In this document: positions 10,247 to 22,339 of the stretch, in pieces
How the letters are laid out: each line of letters opens with the position of its first letter
Position numbering within the stretch: position 1 is the first letter of the stretch
DNA from: Plectosphaerella cucumerina
Taxonomy: Eukaryota; Ascomycota; Sordariomycetes; Glomerellales; Plectosphaerellaceae
Direction: 5' to 3'
Length of the DNA: 64,000 nucleotides
NCBI GenBank assembly: GCA_020746995.1
Contig: JAGPXD010000005.1
Span: forward strand, 2,914,001-2,978,000
Notes under the pieces: generated by a model
Told to the model about the DNA's origin: nothing
The model's database searches: none
The model's input: only the letters and a program-made list of their open reading frames with translations
Made by a program: the position numbers and the translations under genes

Positions 10247-12671
10247 TTACTCGAGGACGTTCTCCACACCCCTGTCGTCGACGAGGCGCTGGAGTTTCGC
10301 CAGGGCATCGTCCAGGCTGAGGCTGATGAGGTCGCCCTTGCTGTCGCGGAGGCGGATGCTGACGGTGCGGTTCTCCATCTCCTTGGCGCCGAGGACTGCA
10401 TCGTGTCAGCAACTTGAGGCATCTCATCTCCTCCCAGGGGTTTCATACCGAAGATGAAGTTGTACTGCAGCATCTGGGCGTTGCGGATCTTCTTGTTCAT
10501 CGTGTTGCTGCCGAAATCGCTGTCGACGTGGAAGTGGCGCGCCCGGAGGAGGTCCTCGACCTCCTTGCAGTAGGGCTCGGCCGTGGTCATGACCGGCACG
10601 ATCATGACCTGGCGGGGGCTCAGCCACAGAGGCCACTTGCCGGCAAAGTGCTCCGTGAGAATGGCGATGAAGCGCTCGAAGCTGCCCAGCACGGCGCGGT
10701 GCACCATGACGGGGCGGGCGTGGCCGGCGGCGGGGGCGGCAGCCGGCGCCTTGACGACGTCCGACTTGCCGTCGGCCTTGGCCTCGGTCTTGGGCTCCTC
10801 CGGCTTCGCCTCCTTGGCCTCAACGGCGGGAGCGTCCTTGGGCGCGGCCTTCTCGGCGGCAGCAGCGGCGTCACCTGACGACGTGGCGGCCATGTAGGAG
10901 AGGTTGAACTGGTTGGGGAGCTGGAAGTCCAGCTGGATGGTGGCGCACTGGTGCCACCTGTGGAGGGCGTCCATGATGGTGATGTCGATTTTGGGACCGT
11001 AGAAGGCGCCATCGCCGGGGTTCAGCTCCCACTCGGCGCCGTGGGACTTTGCGAACTCCTGCAGGGACTCCTGGAGCGTGGCCTCGGCCCTGTCCCAGGT
11101 GGCGACCTCGCCGAGGAACTTCTCCGGCCTGGTGGAGAGCTTGAGCTTGAACTTCATGCCCAGCTTGCCGTAGACGACCTCGAGGAAGTCGAAGAGGCCC
11201 GAGATCTCGGGGCCGATCTGGTCCTCGCGGCAGAAGATGTGGGAGTCGTCCTGGATGAAACGGCGGACACGGGTGAGACCGGACAGGGCGCCCGAGGCCT
11301 CGTTCCTGTGCAGGACACCGAACTCGGCCATGCGGAGGGGAAGCTCGCGGTAGGACCGCTCCTTGGATGCGAAGATGAGGCAGTGGCCGGGGCAGTTCAT
11401 GGGCTTCATGGCTGTTGGGCGTTAGCTACGCACTTTGGCAGAGTACAGGGGAAACATACCCCACTGCTGCTTGTCGACCTCAAAGGTGAACATGTCGTCC
11501 TGGTAGTCTGCAACTCGGTCAGCCAGCGATACAGAGTCCGCAAGACGGGAAACACGTACGGCCCCAGTGACCAGACTGCTTCCACAGATCGGCGTTGAAC
11601 ATGTTGGGCGACATGACCTCGACGTAGCCGCGGCGGTGGTACTCGTTGTTGATGAAGCCCTTGAGCGCGTTGATAATACGCATGCCGTGGGGGAGGAAGA
11701 AGGGGGAGCCGGGCGACAGCTCGTGGAACATGAAGAGGTCCTGGTCCTTGCCGATCCTGCGGTGGTCACGCTTGGCGGCCTCCTCGAGGAACTTGAGGTG
11801 CTCCTGGAGGAGCTTCTTGTCGGGGAACGAGATACCGTAGACACGCTGGAGGGGGGCGTTCTTGGCGTCGCCGAGGAAGTACGAAGCTCCGATCTGTCGC
11901 GTGTCAGCGCGGGCGCGCACACCCAATGGTCCAGCTAAGACAAACCTTGAGAACGGTGAGGGCCTTGATCCTGCCTGTGTCGATGACATGGGGACCACGG
12001 CACAGATCGATCAGGGGACCGTTGCGGTAGACGGTGGTGGACTCGCCGTCGGGGATCTTGCTGTTGATGAGCTCAATCTTGAACTTGTTGTTGGAGAACA
12101 TGCGCAGGAGGTCCTCCTTGGACATGACCAGGCGCTCAAAGGGCTGCTTCTCCTTGACGATACCCTCCATGAGGGAGCTCAGGGTCTTCTTATCGTCGGC
12201 GGTGACGGCGGTGCCAGCCGTGGGCATGCCAAAGTCGTAGAAGAATCCGTCGTCCGTGGGAGGGCCGAAGCACAGGTGGCAGTGGAACTTCTTCTCAGCG
12301 GCCTCGCCGAGGATATGGGCGCTTGAGTGCCAGAAGACCTTCTTGGCCTCATCGTTGGTGAAGTCGAGGAGCTCGAGCCTGCAGCTCTTCTCGAGGGGCC
12401 GGCCAATGTCCCACAGCTCGCCGTCGACGCGGGCGATGACGGTGCGCTCGAACAGGGACTTGCTGATGCCACGGGCGATGATGGCGGGGGACGTCTCCCA
12501 GGCCTGGCCGGGGATCTCCTTGCCGTCGGGGAGGGTGGCGATGATTGCGTCGCGGGGCTTTTCGGCAGCTTCCTGCTTCTGCTTGGCGTAGAGCTCGTCG
12601 AAGATGGCGATGCGGTGGGCGACGTAGGCCGCCTCCTCGGCCTGCACCGGCACGACGCGGTCGGGAGCCAT
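10247..12671 (-). CDS. ths1: Threonyl-tRNA synthetase, cytosolic type
   Basis: Five exons: 12671-11946, 11893-11560, 11507-11460, 11411-10449 and 10395-10247, giving 739 residues with every phase consistent. Domains in order: TGS (about 40-110), the editing/additional domain with the HSSAHILGEA zinc-type motif (about 120-290), and the class II catalytic core. The core shows motif 2-like sequence (FIQDDSHIFCREDQI), the MNCPGHCLIF zinc-ligand region and motif 3 (MVHRAVLGSFERF). The anticodon-binding domain follows (VMIVPVMT to the end VENVLE). It charges tRNA-Thr with threonine. A Lys/Ala/Glu/Pro-rich insertion of roughly 65 residues interrupts the catalytic core just before RPVMVHRAV. No presequence is visible from this start. 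Confidence 0.96.
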
Positions 12672-13932
12672 TGTGTGGAATCGGCGGGATGTGCGATTGG
12701 GCGGCGTGCCTGTGGTGATGGGTGTTTGGAGGGTGGTTTTCGGGTCAGGACAGGTGCTGTCCCGGGGGTATTAGTTTTGTGTCGGCCTGCGAAAAGTTGC
12801 GAGGAGGACCAAAAAGTACGACTGGCGGGATGGTACCCCGCGATGCTGCGGGGCACAGAGCCCTGGAGGGCAGGAGGTACTGACAGGGCCAGTGTAGCGC
12901 TGGCCACCTGCCGCCGACCGCGACTGGGCTTCAGGGGTTAATCGGAGGGGCAGTCACCGAGAGCGGTGAGTCAGACTCGCTGGAATGCAGGATAAGTCAT
13001 CCGGCGGGTCACAGATATTGTCACATGATGAATGAGACTTGTGCTGCATAATTCGAGATCGAGATGCTTGATCTGATAAAGACCGAGTTGTGTTTGTGAC
13101 TGGAATCCTCAGACCTCTCCCCGCTATCGTCAGAGACTCGGAGCTGAGTGTACATCCGACGCCCATGACCGTGCTATTCACCCATCGCCCCCGGGCCCCG
13201 TCCAAGGCCTTACCCGAGCCCGATGTGGAAAACTGAAGTGGCATGATCCGGTTGGACACATCCCGCGGCCACTAAAGCCAATGGAATGAGGAACCAACAC
13301 CAGGAAGGAGTCTGAAGCTACCTTTTCCGCGTCTCGACCGATACCTCACATGATCCGTGACTGCCTCGAGAAGTCGATGAGCCATACAATCCAACCCGCC
13401 GACAAGTCATCCCATCCGGACCAAAAACCGCGAGATTGACTGATGATCGTCTCTGCTCCGGGAAACCGCACGCGGCACATCTCGCCAGGGACCCCCCGGC
13501 CGCCGGCTTAGTCATTGCCTTGAAAGTGATCTCCGTCATTCCCGAGAGGCCCGACGCCCGCGAAATCGCCACAGGAGCCGGGCGCGCCAAACCCCCGAGG
13601 CAGCCGCGTTCAATGGTGCCCAGAAGGCCGGGCCCAAAACCTGCCAATGCAGAGGAGCAAAGCAACGCAAAGCCTCTCCTCTCGCTCTCGCTCTTGCTCC
13701 TGTCTCCCGCCCTCCATTCCACATCCTCACGAACAAGCCATTTCCGATTTTTGACGACTCTTTCCGGAGCCGACGCTCGCGCCATACACTCCTTTTGAAA
13801 CAGACAAACACCTTGGTTTTATTTTCCGCGCTTTCGATACCACCGCCGACGCTTCCTCGTCCCACAACCTCCTCGCCTCCCGAACAACCCACTCAAACAC
13901 CACCCGACGTATCGCCACAACCGCCCTCAGGC
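12672..13932. promoter_or_regulatory. Divergent promoter region between ths1 and sur2
   Basis: This is 1.26 kb between two divergent start codons. A CT-rich block occurs at about 13674-13735 and CCACAACC-type pyrimidine leader sequence continues to the sur2 ATG. Short ORFs on both strands have no domain content. No tRNA or other gene was recognised. Confidence 0.5.
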
Positions 13933-15108
13933 ATGGTCAACGAGACCGCAGGCGCCGCGATGGCCTCGCTCAACTCGACGCTGCCGACCATGGACCTCCC
14001 GCCGCTGCCCGAGTACACCGTCGCGCCGATACCCGACCTCATCCCTGGCATCCCCAACTTCTACTCTTTCCCGATCATCCCAATCGCCGTCTACTGGATT
14101 GCCTCGATATTCTTCCACATCATCGACGTCTACGATGTCTGGCCACAATACCGCCTGCACACGCCCGAAGAGATTACGAAGCGGAACAAGGTCACTCGTC
14201 TCGAGGTCCTCCGCGATGTCATCATCCAGCAGATCATCCAGATTGGCATGGTGCTGTTCCTCGATGCGACAGAGGAACCTCAGATGACGGGCAAGGAGGA
14301 CTATGATATTGCCGTCTGGGCTACTCGTGTCCGCCTCGCTCAGCGCGCTCTCCCGTCTCTTCTCGGTCTTCTGGGTCTCAACGCCGCCGACATTTCCAAG
14401 AACATGATGGCGTCGCATCCGTTCATCGCCGGCGCACTGGCGGGGGGCCACTACCCTTTCCTGACCAGCCCTGTCGACTCTGGCGCCGTCCCGGCATTCG
14501 CATTTTGGGAGCTCGCTATCGCCAAGCTCATCTACTACGCGGTCGTTCCCGGCATCCAGCTCTTCATTGGCTCAGTCATCGTCGACACATGGCAATACTT
14601 CCTCCACCGTCTGATGCACGTCAACAAGTGGATGTACAGTAAGTCGAGTCCCCCCTCCAGAGCCACCCGTCCGCCTGCGAGCTTTGCTGACTGACACCCC
14701 GCAGCGCACTTCCACTCGCGCCACCACCGCCTCTACGTGCCCTACGCCTACGGCGCCCTGTACAACCACCCCGTCGAGGGCTTCCTGCTCGACACCCTCG
14801 GCACGGGCCTGGCCTACAAGGCGACCATGATGTCCGCCAGGCAGGGCCTCTTCTTCTTCTCCTTCTCGAGCGTCAAGACAGTCGACGACCACTGCGGCTA
14901 CTCCCTCCCCTGGGACCCCATGCAGCACATCTCGAGCAACAACGCCGCCTACCACGACATCCATCACCAGAACTGGGGCATCAAGACCAACTTCTCGCAG
15001 CCCTTCTTCATCTTCTGGGACAAGCTGCTGGACACAAGGTACAAGGGCGGCCGCCAGAACCGCGTCCAGGAGGCGGCCCAGAACAAGGCCGCGCAGAAGA
15101 GCCAGTAA
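13933..15108 (+). CDS. sur2: Sphinganine C4-hydroxylase (fatty acid hydroxylase superfamily)
   Basis: Two exons: 13933-14638 and 14705-15108, with a 66-nt intron (GTAAGT...CGCAG), encoding 369 residues. The three histidine boxes of the di-iron membrane hydroxylases are visible: HRLMH (about residue 224), HSRHH just after the splice junction, and HDIHHQNW near the end. The flanking RLYVPYAYGALYNHPVEGFL is characteristic of Sur2/SYR2. Hydrophobic segments near residues 45-65, 185-205 and 265-290 fit ER membrane spans. The enzyme hydroxylates dihydrosphingosine to phytosphingosine in sphingolipid synthesis. The C-terminus is Lys/Gln-rich. A nearer upstream in-frame codon exists, but the ATG at 13933 begins the conserved region. 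Confidence 0.95.
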
Positions 15109-16189
15109 AGCGGGAGCGGCAACTACCTATCTCAAGGAAAGACGACGCCACAACTCTCCCTCGCCCGATCATCCGCGGCGCCCTACTTATACGACGTAAT
15201 ATGTACAATTTTCGATTCAACTGTAACCCTACATGCTCCTCTCCCACCTCGCGAGAGGGAGCTGTCACCCCAACAAAGTTTTGGCTGGAGGGAAGGATGG
15301 CTGGATCCGCCGTTAATGACGAAGAATGCTCGCGGGGCGGAGCCGCAAAGGTCATGGGACTTGGTGGCATCACGACGGGCGCGACTGGCTGGCGTTGTCA
15401 TTTACTGCTTTTTTACCGGAGAGGGATGGGGCCGACGCATCTCCTTCGATGTGGCATTGTGCCTCGCGAGGGGCGATCATACCCCGTCGTACAAAGGCAT
15501 TGACTGCGCGCGACGAGAGGCGCGCGCCGTACCACTCGTCTCCTCCGGCCTGTGTTCTCGTCCAACATGGGCGACAAAGCCGCCATGGGGGCGGGGGAGA
15601 TGCATCGGGCTGCCCGGTTGGGTGAGGGGATGGACGGCACGGCACACGGCTAATTCTATAATGGAAACACGATAATCCTCAGCGGTAGCAGCAGAAGCAG
15701 GCGAAGAGCGGCAAGTTGGATGTCGCCGATGCTCGTCAGAATACAGACGTTTCTTTCACTCAAGCTCGATGCATGCACTCCAGTGATGATCTTGGACACA
15801 ACAGGCAACTGGCGGTCGCTCCTAGATTCAGCCTTCCGTACGAAGCCTCGCATAAGCCCGGCTGGGCCGTCTTTCGACTACCTACCTAGTCAACCGCCCC
15901 TGCCGACAGCAGCACGCTTTCAGATGGTTCAGGGGCACAAGCCTGGTGCCATTGATCTTTGAGAGTGGGTCGTACAGTGTATATTCGTCGCTGAATTTGA
16001 AGAGGGGCTGCCCCCCCCCCCCCCCTGCCCCCTGCCCCCTGCCCCCTGCCCCCTGCCCCCTGCACCCAGGCTTTTAAAGTGCATGACCCAGGTCTTCGTC
16101 GTCGTCGCCCGTCGTCTTGTCCATCCTCCCCAACCTCATACAATTCACTCACCGACTTACGACATTTCTTTGTTTGTACCTTTCCAATC
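15109..16189. other. Intergenic region between sur2 and an orphan gene
   Basis: This 1.1 kb has no convincing coding sequence. Its one clear feature is the C15 run plus (CCCCCTG)n repeat at 16011-16067, described separately. The leader of the next gene is CT/GT-rich (for example GTCTTCGTCGTCGTCGCCC at 16091). Confidence 0.5.
16011..16067. repeat. Poly-C run followed by (TGCCCCC)5 microsatellite
   Basis: Fifteen C in a row (16011-16025) run directly into five perfect TGCCCCC heptamers (16026-16060) and a degenerate sixth unit. The tract lies about 120 bp upstream of the start codon at 16190. The G-rich complement has closely spaced G5 blocks able in principle to form a G-quadruplex. Confidence 0.9.
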
Positions 16190-17486
16190 ATGGAGAGAAA
16201 AAGACGACGTATCATCAGTCTCACCGGCAATAGACAGGCCTGGCAAGATGGAGTCAAGGAAAGGGTGAGACGCCAAACGGAAGGTGTTGACTTGGTGGCC
16301 ATGGCCTTGGAGAACCCTCGTGAAGTGATCGACAACGTCACCCGGCGATGCGTCCTCCTTGGCCGTGCGCCGTCCATGTTGGACGAAAAGCCAATGCTCA
16401 TGAAGATCACGGATAACCAATGTAGGAGAGTCGGGAACCTAATGAGCAACGGCGCCTACCCAGGCACATACGGAGCCTTCTTCACAACCATGGACTGCTG
16501 GAAGCTCATCGCCTGCGACGGCCGCGTTGTGGAAGACTCTGCACATCTCCAAAGGGAGTACCAGGCTCAGCTCCTCGCAGAAGAGCAACAGACACCGTTG
16601 GAGCGTGCTCGCGAGGCCGTCCGCACCGACGAAGAGAAACTGGCCCGCCGCAACGCCAAGCTCATGATCGCGGCCCTTGAGGAACTGGCGCCGGAAGAGA
16701 TGAGGCGCCTGGAACAGGAGAGAAACGGGCTCGAAAACCTCTGGGCAAGGGTCTCCCCGAGAGCGCCGTCGTGGATCACCGACATTAGAAGATCAGGGCT
16801 GCCTTGGGGCTACGTCTTTTACAAGACCACACAGGTCGATGAGCTCATCGGCAACGAATGGGACGAGGCTCAGGAACGGCTCGAGGAACTCGACAACGTG
16901 TTCTTCGCCAAGGGCAAGTCGATCGCCGCCAGTGCTGGCTTGGGCTCCATCCATTGTCCTGGCGAGGAGTTTGTCTGGAAGGAGGACTGGGTCGACCAGA
17001 CATTTGACGATGAAGATCTGATGGGACCAAGAAAGTGAGTGCTTGCCTCGTTCGTGTCTGAAGAATCCCTACTAACCCAAGTCGCATTGTAGCCACTTCA
17101 GAGAGTACAGAACCACTCTCAACACCGATGGTGGCATCCTTCAGAACACCTTTGTCGTGTTGAACTCGGATTGTGTCCATCCAGACCTGCTCACTTGTGC
17201 CGAGCTCATGGACCTCCTCGCTCGTGACGAAGACTACCTTGTCTATTGGCTTTGGGCCTGCGACGCCAATTGGGAGCCCCCCTCGCCGGGACAGGACGCT
17301 GACGCGGACGGATATCAAGGTCGCGTCAGAGTTCCCTTTGCTTGCCTGCAGGCATGGTTCTATGCCGCTAGGTGCGAGGGCGTGGACATGAAGGCAATGT
17401 GGAAGAAGGCGCAATCCCACCCTCGCAAGCTGTGGGTTTGCGACACAAAGTCGGTGCAGAATTGGGAGCATGAGTCCTATGTTTAG
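16190..17486 (+). CDS. Unrecognised protein, 412 residues
   Basis: Two exons: 16190-17034 and 17093-17486, with a 58-nt intron (donor GTGAGT, branch-like CTAAC, acceptor TAG). The join restores PRNHFREYRTTLN in frame. The protein starts with a basic patch (MERKRRRII), has a charged helical middle (about residues 140-210, Glu/Arg/Lys-rich) and a Trp/Asp/Cys-rich C-terminal part (for example DEDYLVYWLWACDANWE). No signal peptide, membrane segment or known domain was seen. It ends 238 bp from the convergent stop of the large chitinase gene; the gap contains imperfect GTACATGTAGGC repeats near 17535-17575. Position beside a lineage-variable locus suggests an accessory gene, but the function is unknown. 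Confidence 0.75.
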
Positions 17487-17724
17487 GGGCTGTCGAGAAG
17501 GGCAATCTTTGGCTAGTAGGGCATCAAGGACTGTAGATACATGTAGGCGAGGTACATGTAGGCACGGTACACGTAGTCAGGCTGCCCGGGCGCGCCATGC
17601 CGTGTCGGTCGCAGGTCAAAGTGAAGCCATCGTAATCGCCTGGACTCCGCGGTCGCAGGCATTAGGGTTCTCCTCCATTTAGTTCCTGCCAAGATAGATA
17701 GTAATTGCGCAAAGGACTACCTAT

Positions 17725-20700
17725 CTAATCCATTTCCGCTTCCATGAAAATATCAGCATCGAAGCTGATGACCGTCTTGTACAGGGTCTCGTACAGCCGC
17801 AGCTCTGCCAAAACCTCGAGAGCAATGAGCAGATCGCTCAAAACGTCGATTCCCCCTGCTGCTTGAATCCACAGAGCCGCGACGCGATTGTTCCACAGGG
17901 TTTTCATGGTCGCCAACCTGAGTCCCATCCAGCCAGCACTGCGATCTTCCATGCGTTCAAAGTGGGCTGTCATGAACTCTCGCCACATGCCTCCCAAGTC
18001 GTATGGGGCGCCCGGCTTCCCCTTTGCGTAGAGCAGGGCGAAATCTTCAAGGGTATCGACAATCTCCACGTGTGTCGCTATGAGCTTTGAGTGAATTTCA
18101 GGGTTCTTGAGATACATCCAGACGCCAAGAACCTGGAATCAGAGGGAATCCAGAATCAGCACAGCACAAGACACAGATTGGGAGACGAAACCCAAGAGAC
18201 GCGCCACTTTGGGAAGGGGGCTCACCAGCTGGAAATGCATGAACGAAGCCTCGGCGTGGGCCTTGGTGGCCTTGGAGCAGCATTTGTTCCATTTTCCGTT
18301 TGCGACCGGACGGTTGAGCTTCCAGACCTGCAGAGAAAAGGGGAGCATCCACGTTAGCCGACGTGTCTTCCAACAGAAAACGCATGTCCCAAAGGGCAGA
18401 TATCGCCACTGTAAACTTACCTGTGTTTTCATGCCATTGAGCTTCGACTCGCAGTTGACCATGTGATCCGAGTTTGTCTCGGACCCCAGCACATCGTATA
18501 TAGCCTTCATGGGAGTATCTTTGTACTCTGCGTTCCATGCAGGAAACCCATGGATGAAGGACTTGCTCCACACTTCGCAGGGAATTGGACCGCCCTCTAC
18601 CGTCATCTCGAACCGACTCAGAGGAATGGCGTAAGGGTTGAATACGGGGACGGTCTTGGGGGCAAGCATCCCCAGGTTGGTGAACAAGGCGAAGTCGCGG
18701 AACGCCTGAAGCTCGAGGATGTGTTCTGCTGTGGTTGATGTCAGTATAGAATGCCTTTTGAAGCGTTTGATTGGGAGGGATTGCAGTCAGCCAACGTACA
18801 AACCCATTCATCTTTTCCTTGGACCATTTTTCCATCATCCTTGACCGAAACGTCCCCGCAGCTGCCGCCCAGGTTGTCAACGTAGTATCGCCTGTTGTCT
18901 TTGTTTGCCTTGCGGAGGTTTTCGCCTTGCTTTCCGTTGATGTATGTCTGAGAAACGAATTTCACAGTGTCCTTGGTGTCGGTACACTTGAAGGTAGCGT
19001 CGCGCGTTTCGCCAGCTCTTGCACCGAAAACGGGGTTCCAGAAGGATTGCCAGAAGGATTCGTCGGGATCAGGCAGCACTGGGCTGGTTGTGTACGATTC
19101 GAGCTTGGTATCGTCGGGATTGACCAACAACGATGGGTTGATTGTATCCAATGTGGGCAAGGGACAGTGTAGATGGTCCAGGACCAGCCGGAATTCCTTT
19201 GCCAACTCGTTGGCGCTTTGCATGTCGCAAAGCACCATTTCCACCACCTTGTCGACAGTCTCGGAGTCCAAGGTGCGAGCTGGCCACAGGATTGATTTCA
19301 TCATGTCCGCTGTCAGCCAAGTCCATCGTGACGGAATCGTCGCGTCCCAAGCTCTCGCGGCTTCTGATGCCCCCGAACCCGAACCCAAGATGGATTTCAG
19401 AGTTGTCGAGGCCAAGGCTCCACTGGGCTGAGGTTGTTGTTGACGGGCAACGACGAGCCCCTTTTCCAATCCCTCGTGGCTCCCTAGATCTCGGGACTGA
19501 AGCTCTTTTTTGTCTTTTGCTGGACACGTTGGGTTCTGGACCCATTTGGCGAGGTCTTCGGGGACGCCGGATAGGATCGGGACGCGTGGCGAGGTGACGA
19601 TGGCGTCGCAGCAGTAGGCGGCGGCACCGCCTTTCGAACACGAGCTGGTGGTCCTGTCGAGGGTCACCTTGACCTTTCCGTTTGGGCATCCGGAAGCACA
19701 TTGCTTGTCTCCCCACATGCCCACGAGGGGGCTATCGGAAAAGCCGTCGTACCAAGCGCAATTCTCCCACCGGGTATTGTCCCCTTGGCTCGGGCAACAG
19801 TACGGCCGGGGTCCGCGGCCCCGGTCGTCTCTGCAGACTTGCCCACCGCTGCCGTCCCAGGATTCAAGAAGTGTCATGGGTCTGCTGCTGTCCCATGTGC
19901 ATGATGTCCGAGGCTGGTTGCGTGCACACTGGTTCTCAGTCCCATACCACTTGCAGTGGCCCCAGATTCGCATGGAGAAGACCTCGCTGACGCTTGAGAA
20001 GCTGTTCCGGCTGCAGCACGCAACCTGACTCTTCCCGTTGTTGCAAGCAAAGCTGGTGGAGGCGATTTCGTATGAGTTGGCTGGGCAAGTTGGGTCGCAT
20101 TTCCCGTTGTTGTGATTGTACCAACCGCAGCTCTCGGGCATGTAGGAAGAAGGGCAACACAGGACTCGCCATGTACCCCCCAAACACGCGGTGTGATCAA
20201 TCATCTTCTCCGTGGCCGAGTTTCTGAAGCGGTCGCCCCTGGTAGTGGCTGTCCAGCCGGTGGCACACGTGTTGGTCGTGCCGCACTTGGTCCATTGGCA
20301 TGATCGCATCTCGGTGGCGGCCGAGGCGGCCTCCACCTGCGGCTCCTTGAATATTCCAGTCTGCCACGTAGACACTCCGCTGGATTTGTATTTGGTGACC
20401 GATTGCAACTGCTTGGCGAACGTGCCTGTCATGGTGTCCTGGCTGATGGCCCAGACCATGACGCCTCCGAGACATTGGCTTCGGGCGTAGTCGACCTTGA
20501 TCTTCCACGATTCCGCGTCGTCGTACGTGATCCACTCGCGGCCGACGGTCAGTATCTTAACAGCCGCCTCTCTGTCAAGTGTGACCTTGGCGCCTGGTCG
20601 TTTCATCATGTCCACAATCTCGGCATTTGACAAGACACCAACGGCATTGCTGCAGCGGCCCTTGGGACTGCCCGAGTCGAAAAGGCAACCCTTGGTCATG

Positions 20701-22339
20701 CAGTTGGCGTTGGAGGCGGTGAAGGTTCGAGAATAGTAGGCGAGGCCGAGGTTGACCTGGTCGGGCTTGATGTTGTTTCTCCAGAGCAAATCCATAGCCT
20801 CCTTGATCTCAGTCAGGTTCGTGTGTGAGTTAAGGTGGTTCCCGAGCCAGGATGTTGGCGTATCCCAGGTACCGTGCTGGTCATATGTCATGACGTTGAA
20901 AAAGTCGACCGACTCGGCAATCTTCTTGATGTCAAAGTGCTGAAGATACCAGTAGGACGCCGGAATAGCAATGCTGAGGCCATTCCTGGCACCATTCTGA
21001 CCGAGCGCGCCCTTGATGTTGCGTAAGAACTTGGGTAAATTCTGAAAATCTTCGCCGCGGCCCTTCCGGTCGGGTGCTCCAGGGTACTCCCAGTCGATAT
21101 CGACACCATCGAAGCCGTAAGTGTTCATGAATGAGACGAGTGAAGAGATGAAGGTGCGCTGATTGGCCTCGGACCGTGCAATGTCGGAAAACGTCGTAAC
21201 GGTGGGACCTGGATCGTTGAAAGCCCAGCCACCGATGGCGATGAAGACCTTCAGGTTCGGATCGATCTCCTTCTTGCGCACGAGACGTCGGAACAGATCT
21301 GGATCGGCAGATGCGGCCGGGACGATTCTGAACGTCTTCGGGTCGATACTCGCGAAGGCGTAATTGAGATGAGTGTAGACCCCATTGGGAATCGTCTCTG
21401 GGGTGAACTGGTTGCAGGCCCGGCCAGTCGCCCAGCCTTCGTAGTAGCCCACGACCCTGCGCATCGGTGTGCTGGAAATGGAGCACTGCGGACGAGGCAC
21501 CGGCTTGTTGCCGCAGAACTCCTTGGTGAGGCCACAGTAGCTGGGAGAAGTTAGCCTTATGATGATGCAACCGATTCTTGGCTGGTTCACTCACCCGAAT
21601 TTCGAACAGCACACGTTCAAGGGACACTTTGTGATTTCGGCATACTGAGAACCGTAGCCACCTGGATCGCAGTACGTCTTTGCGTCACAACCAGCCACGC
21701 AGCTCGCTTTGCTGCAGACTAGACGACAAGTGTACAAGGGTCAGAGAAGTGTCCGTTTCAAATGATAGTTCCCAGCCTGAGTGAGGATGAGGGGGTGGGC
21801 TACTCACAGTCGGGACCAAAGCCGCAAAAGCCAAACTTTGAGCAACAGCCGGTGCCCTTCTTGCATGGGTTCTTGGCATCGCAGCCCAGCTTGAAGTCAC
21901 AGGTACTGAGACAGCCAGTTCCGCAGTGGTCCTCAGAGGTACCGCAGAATCCATGCTTGCTGCAGCAGCCGGTTGCGCAGAGCTTGGTCTTGCTACACTC
22001 AGTAGCCGGGGCCTTCCAGTCACAGGTGCTCAAGCACCCTGTGCCGCAATGAGCAGAGGTGGTTCCGCAGAAGCCGTGCTGACTGCAGCAGCCCGTAGCA
22101 CAAAGCTTGGTCTTGCTACACTCGGTGGCCGGTGCAGGTGTTGGCTTCCAGTTGCAAGTGCTCAAGCATCCGGTGCCGCAGTGGTCGGATGTTGTGCCAC
22201 AGAAGCCATGTTGACTACAGCAACCGGTGGCACATAGCTTCGTTTTGCTGCAGTCTTGGCCATACACGGAGCTGACGAAAAAGAACTGGACAAGAAGAAG
22301 ATAGAGAGAAAATGTCGAAAGAGCGAAGGCGGAGCGCAT
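17725..22339 (-). CDS. Secreted class C chitinase: CBM18 repeats, GH18, killer-toxin-alpha-like tail
   Basis: Six exons: 22339-21808, 21718-21595, 21540-18800, 18728-18421, 18327-18226 and 18132-17725, giving 1404 residues with all phases closing. Order: signal peptide (residues 1-27), then at least four hevein-type chitin-binding modules (about 30-180, each Cys-rich with CATGCCSQHGFCGTTS-like cores) and another Cys-rich module ending near 240. GH18 follows (about 245-580) with the catalytic DGVDIDWE signature (Glu near 370), then Cys-rich segments (about 590-800). The C-terminal region has the EHILELQAF block typical of killer-toxin alpha-subunit-like chitinases. Family members cut chitin, and several act against other fungi or during hyphal growth. 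It faces the GH55/LysM/WSC gene across a 1.4-kb divergent promoter. No LysM domain was seen in it. Confidence 0.92.
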
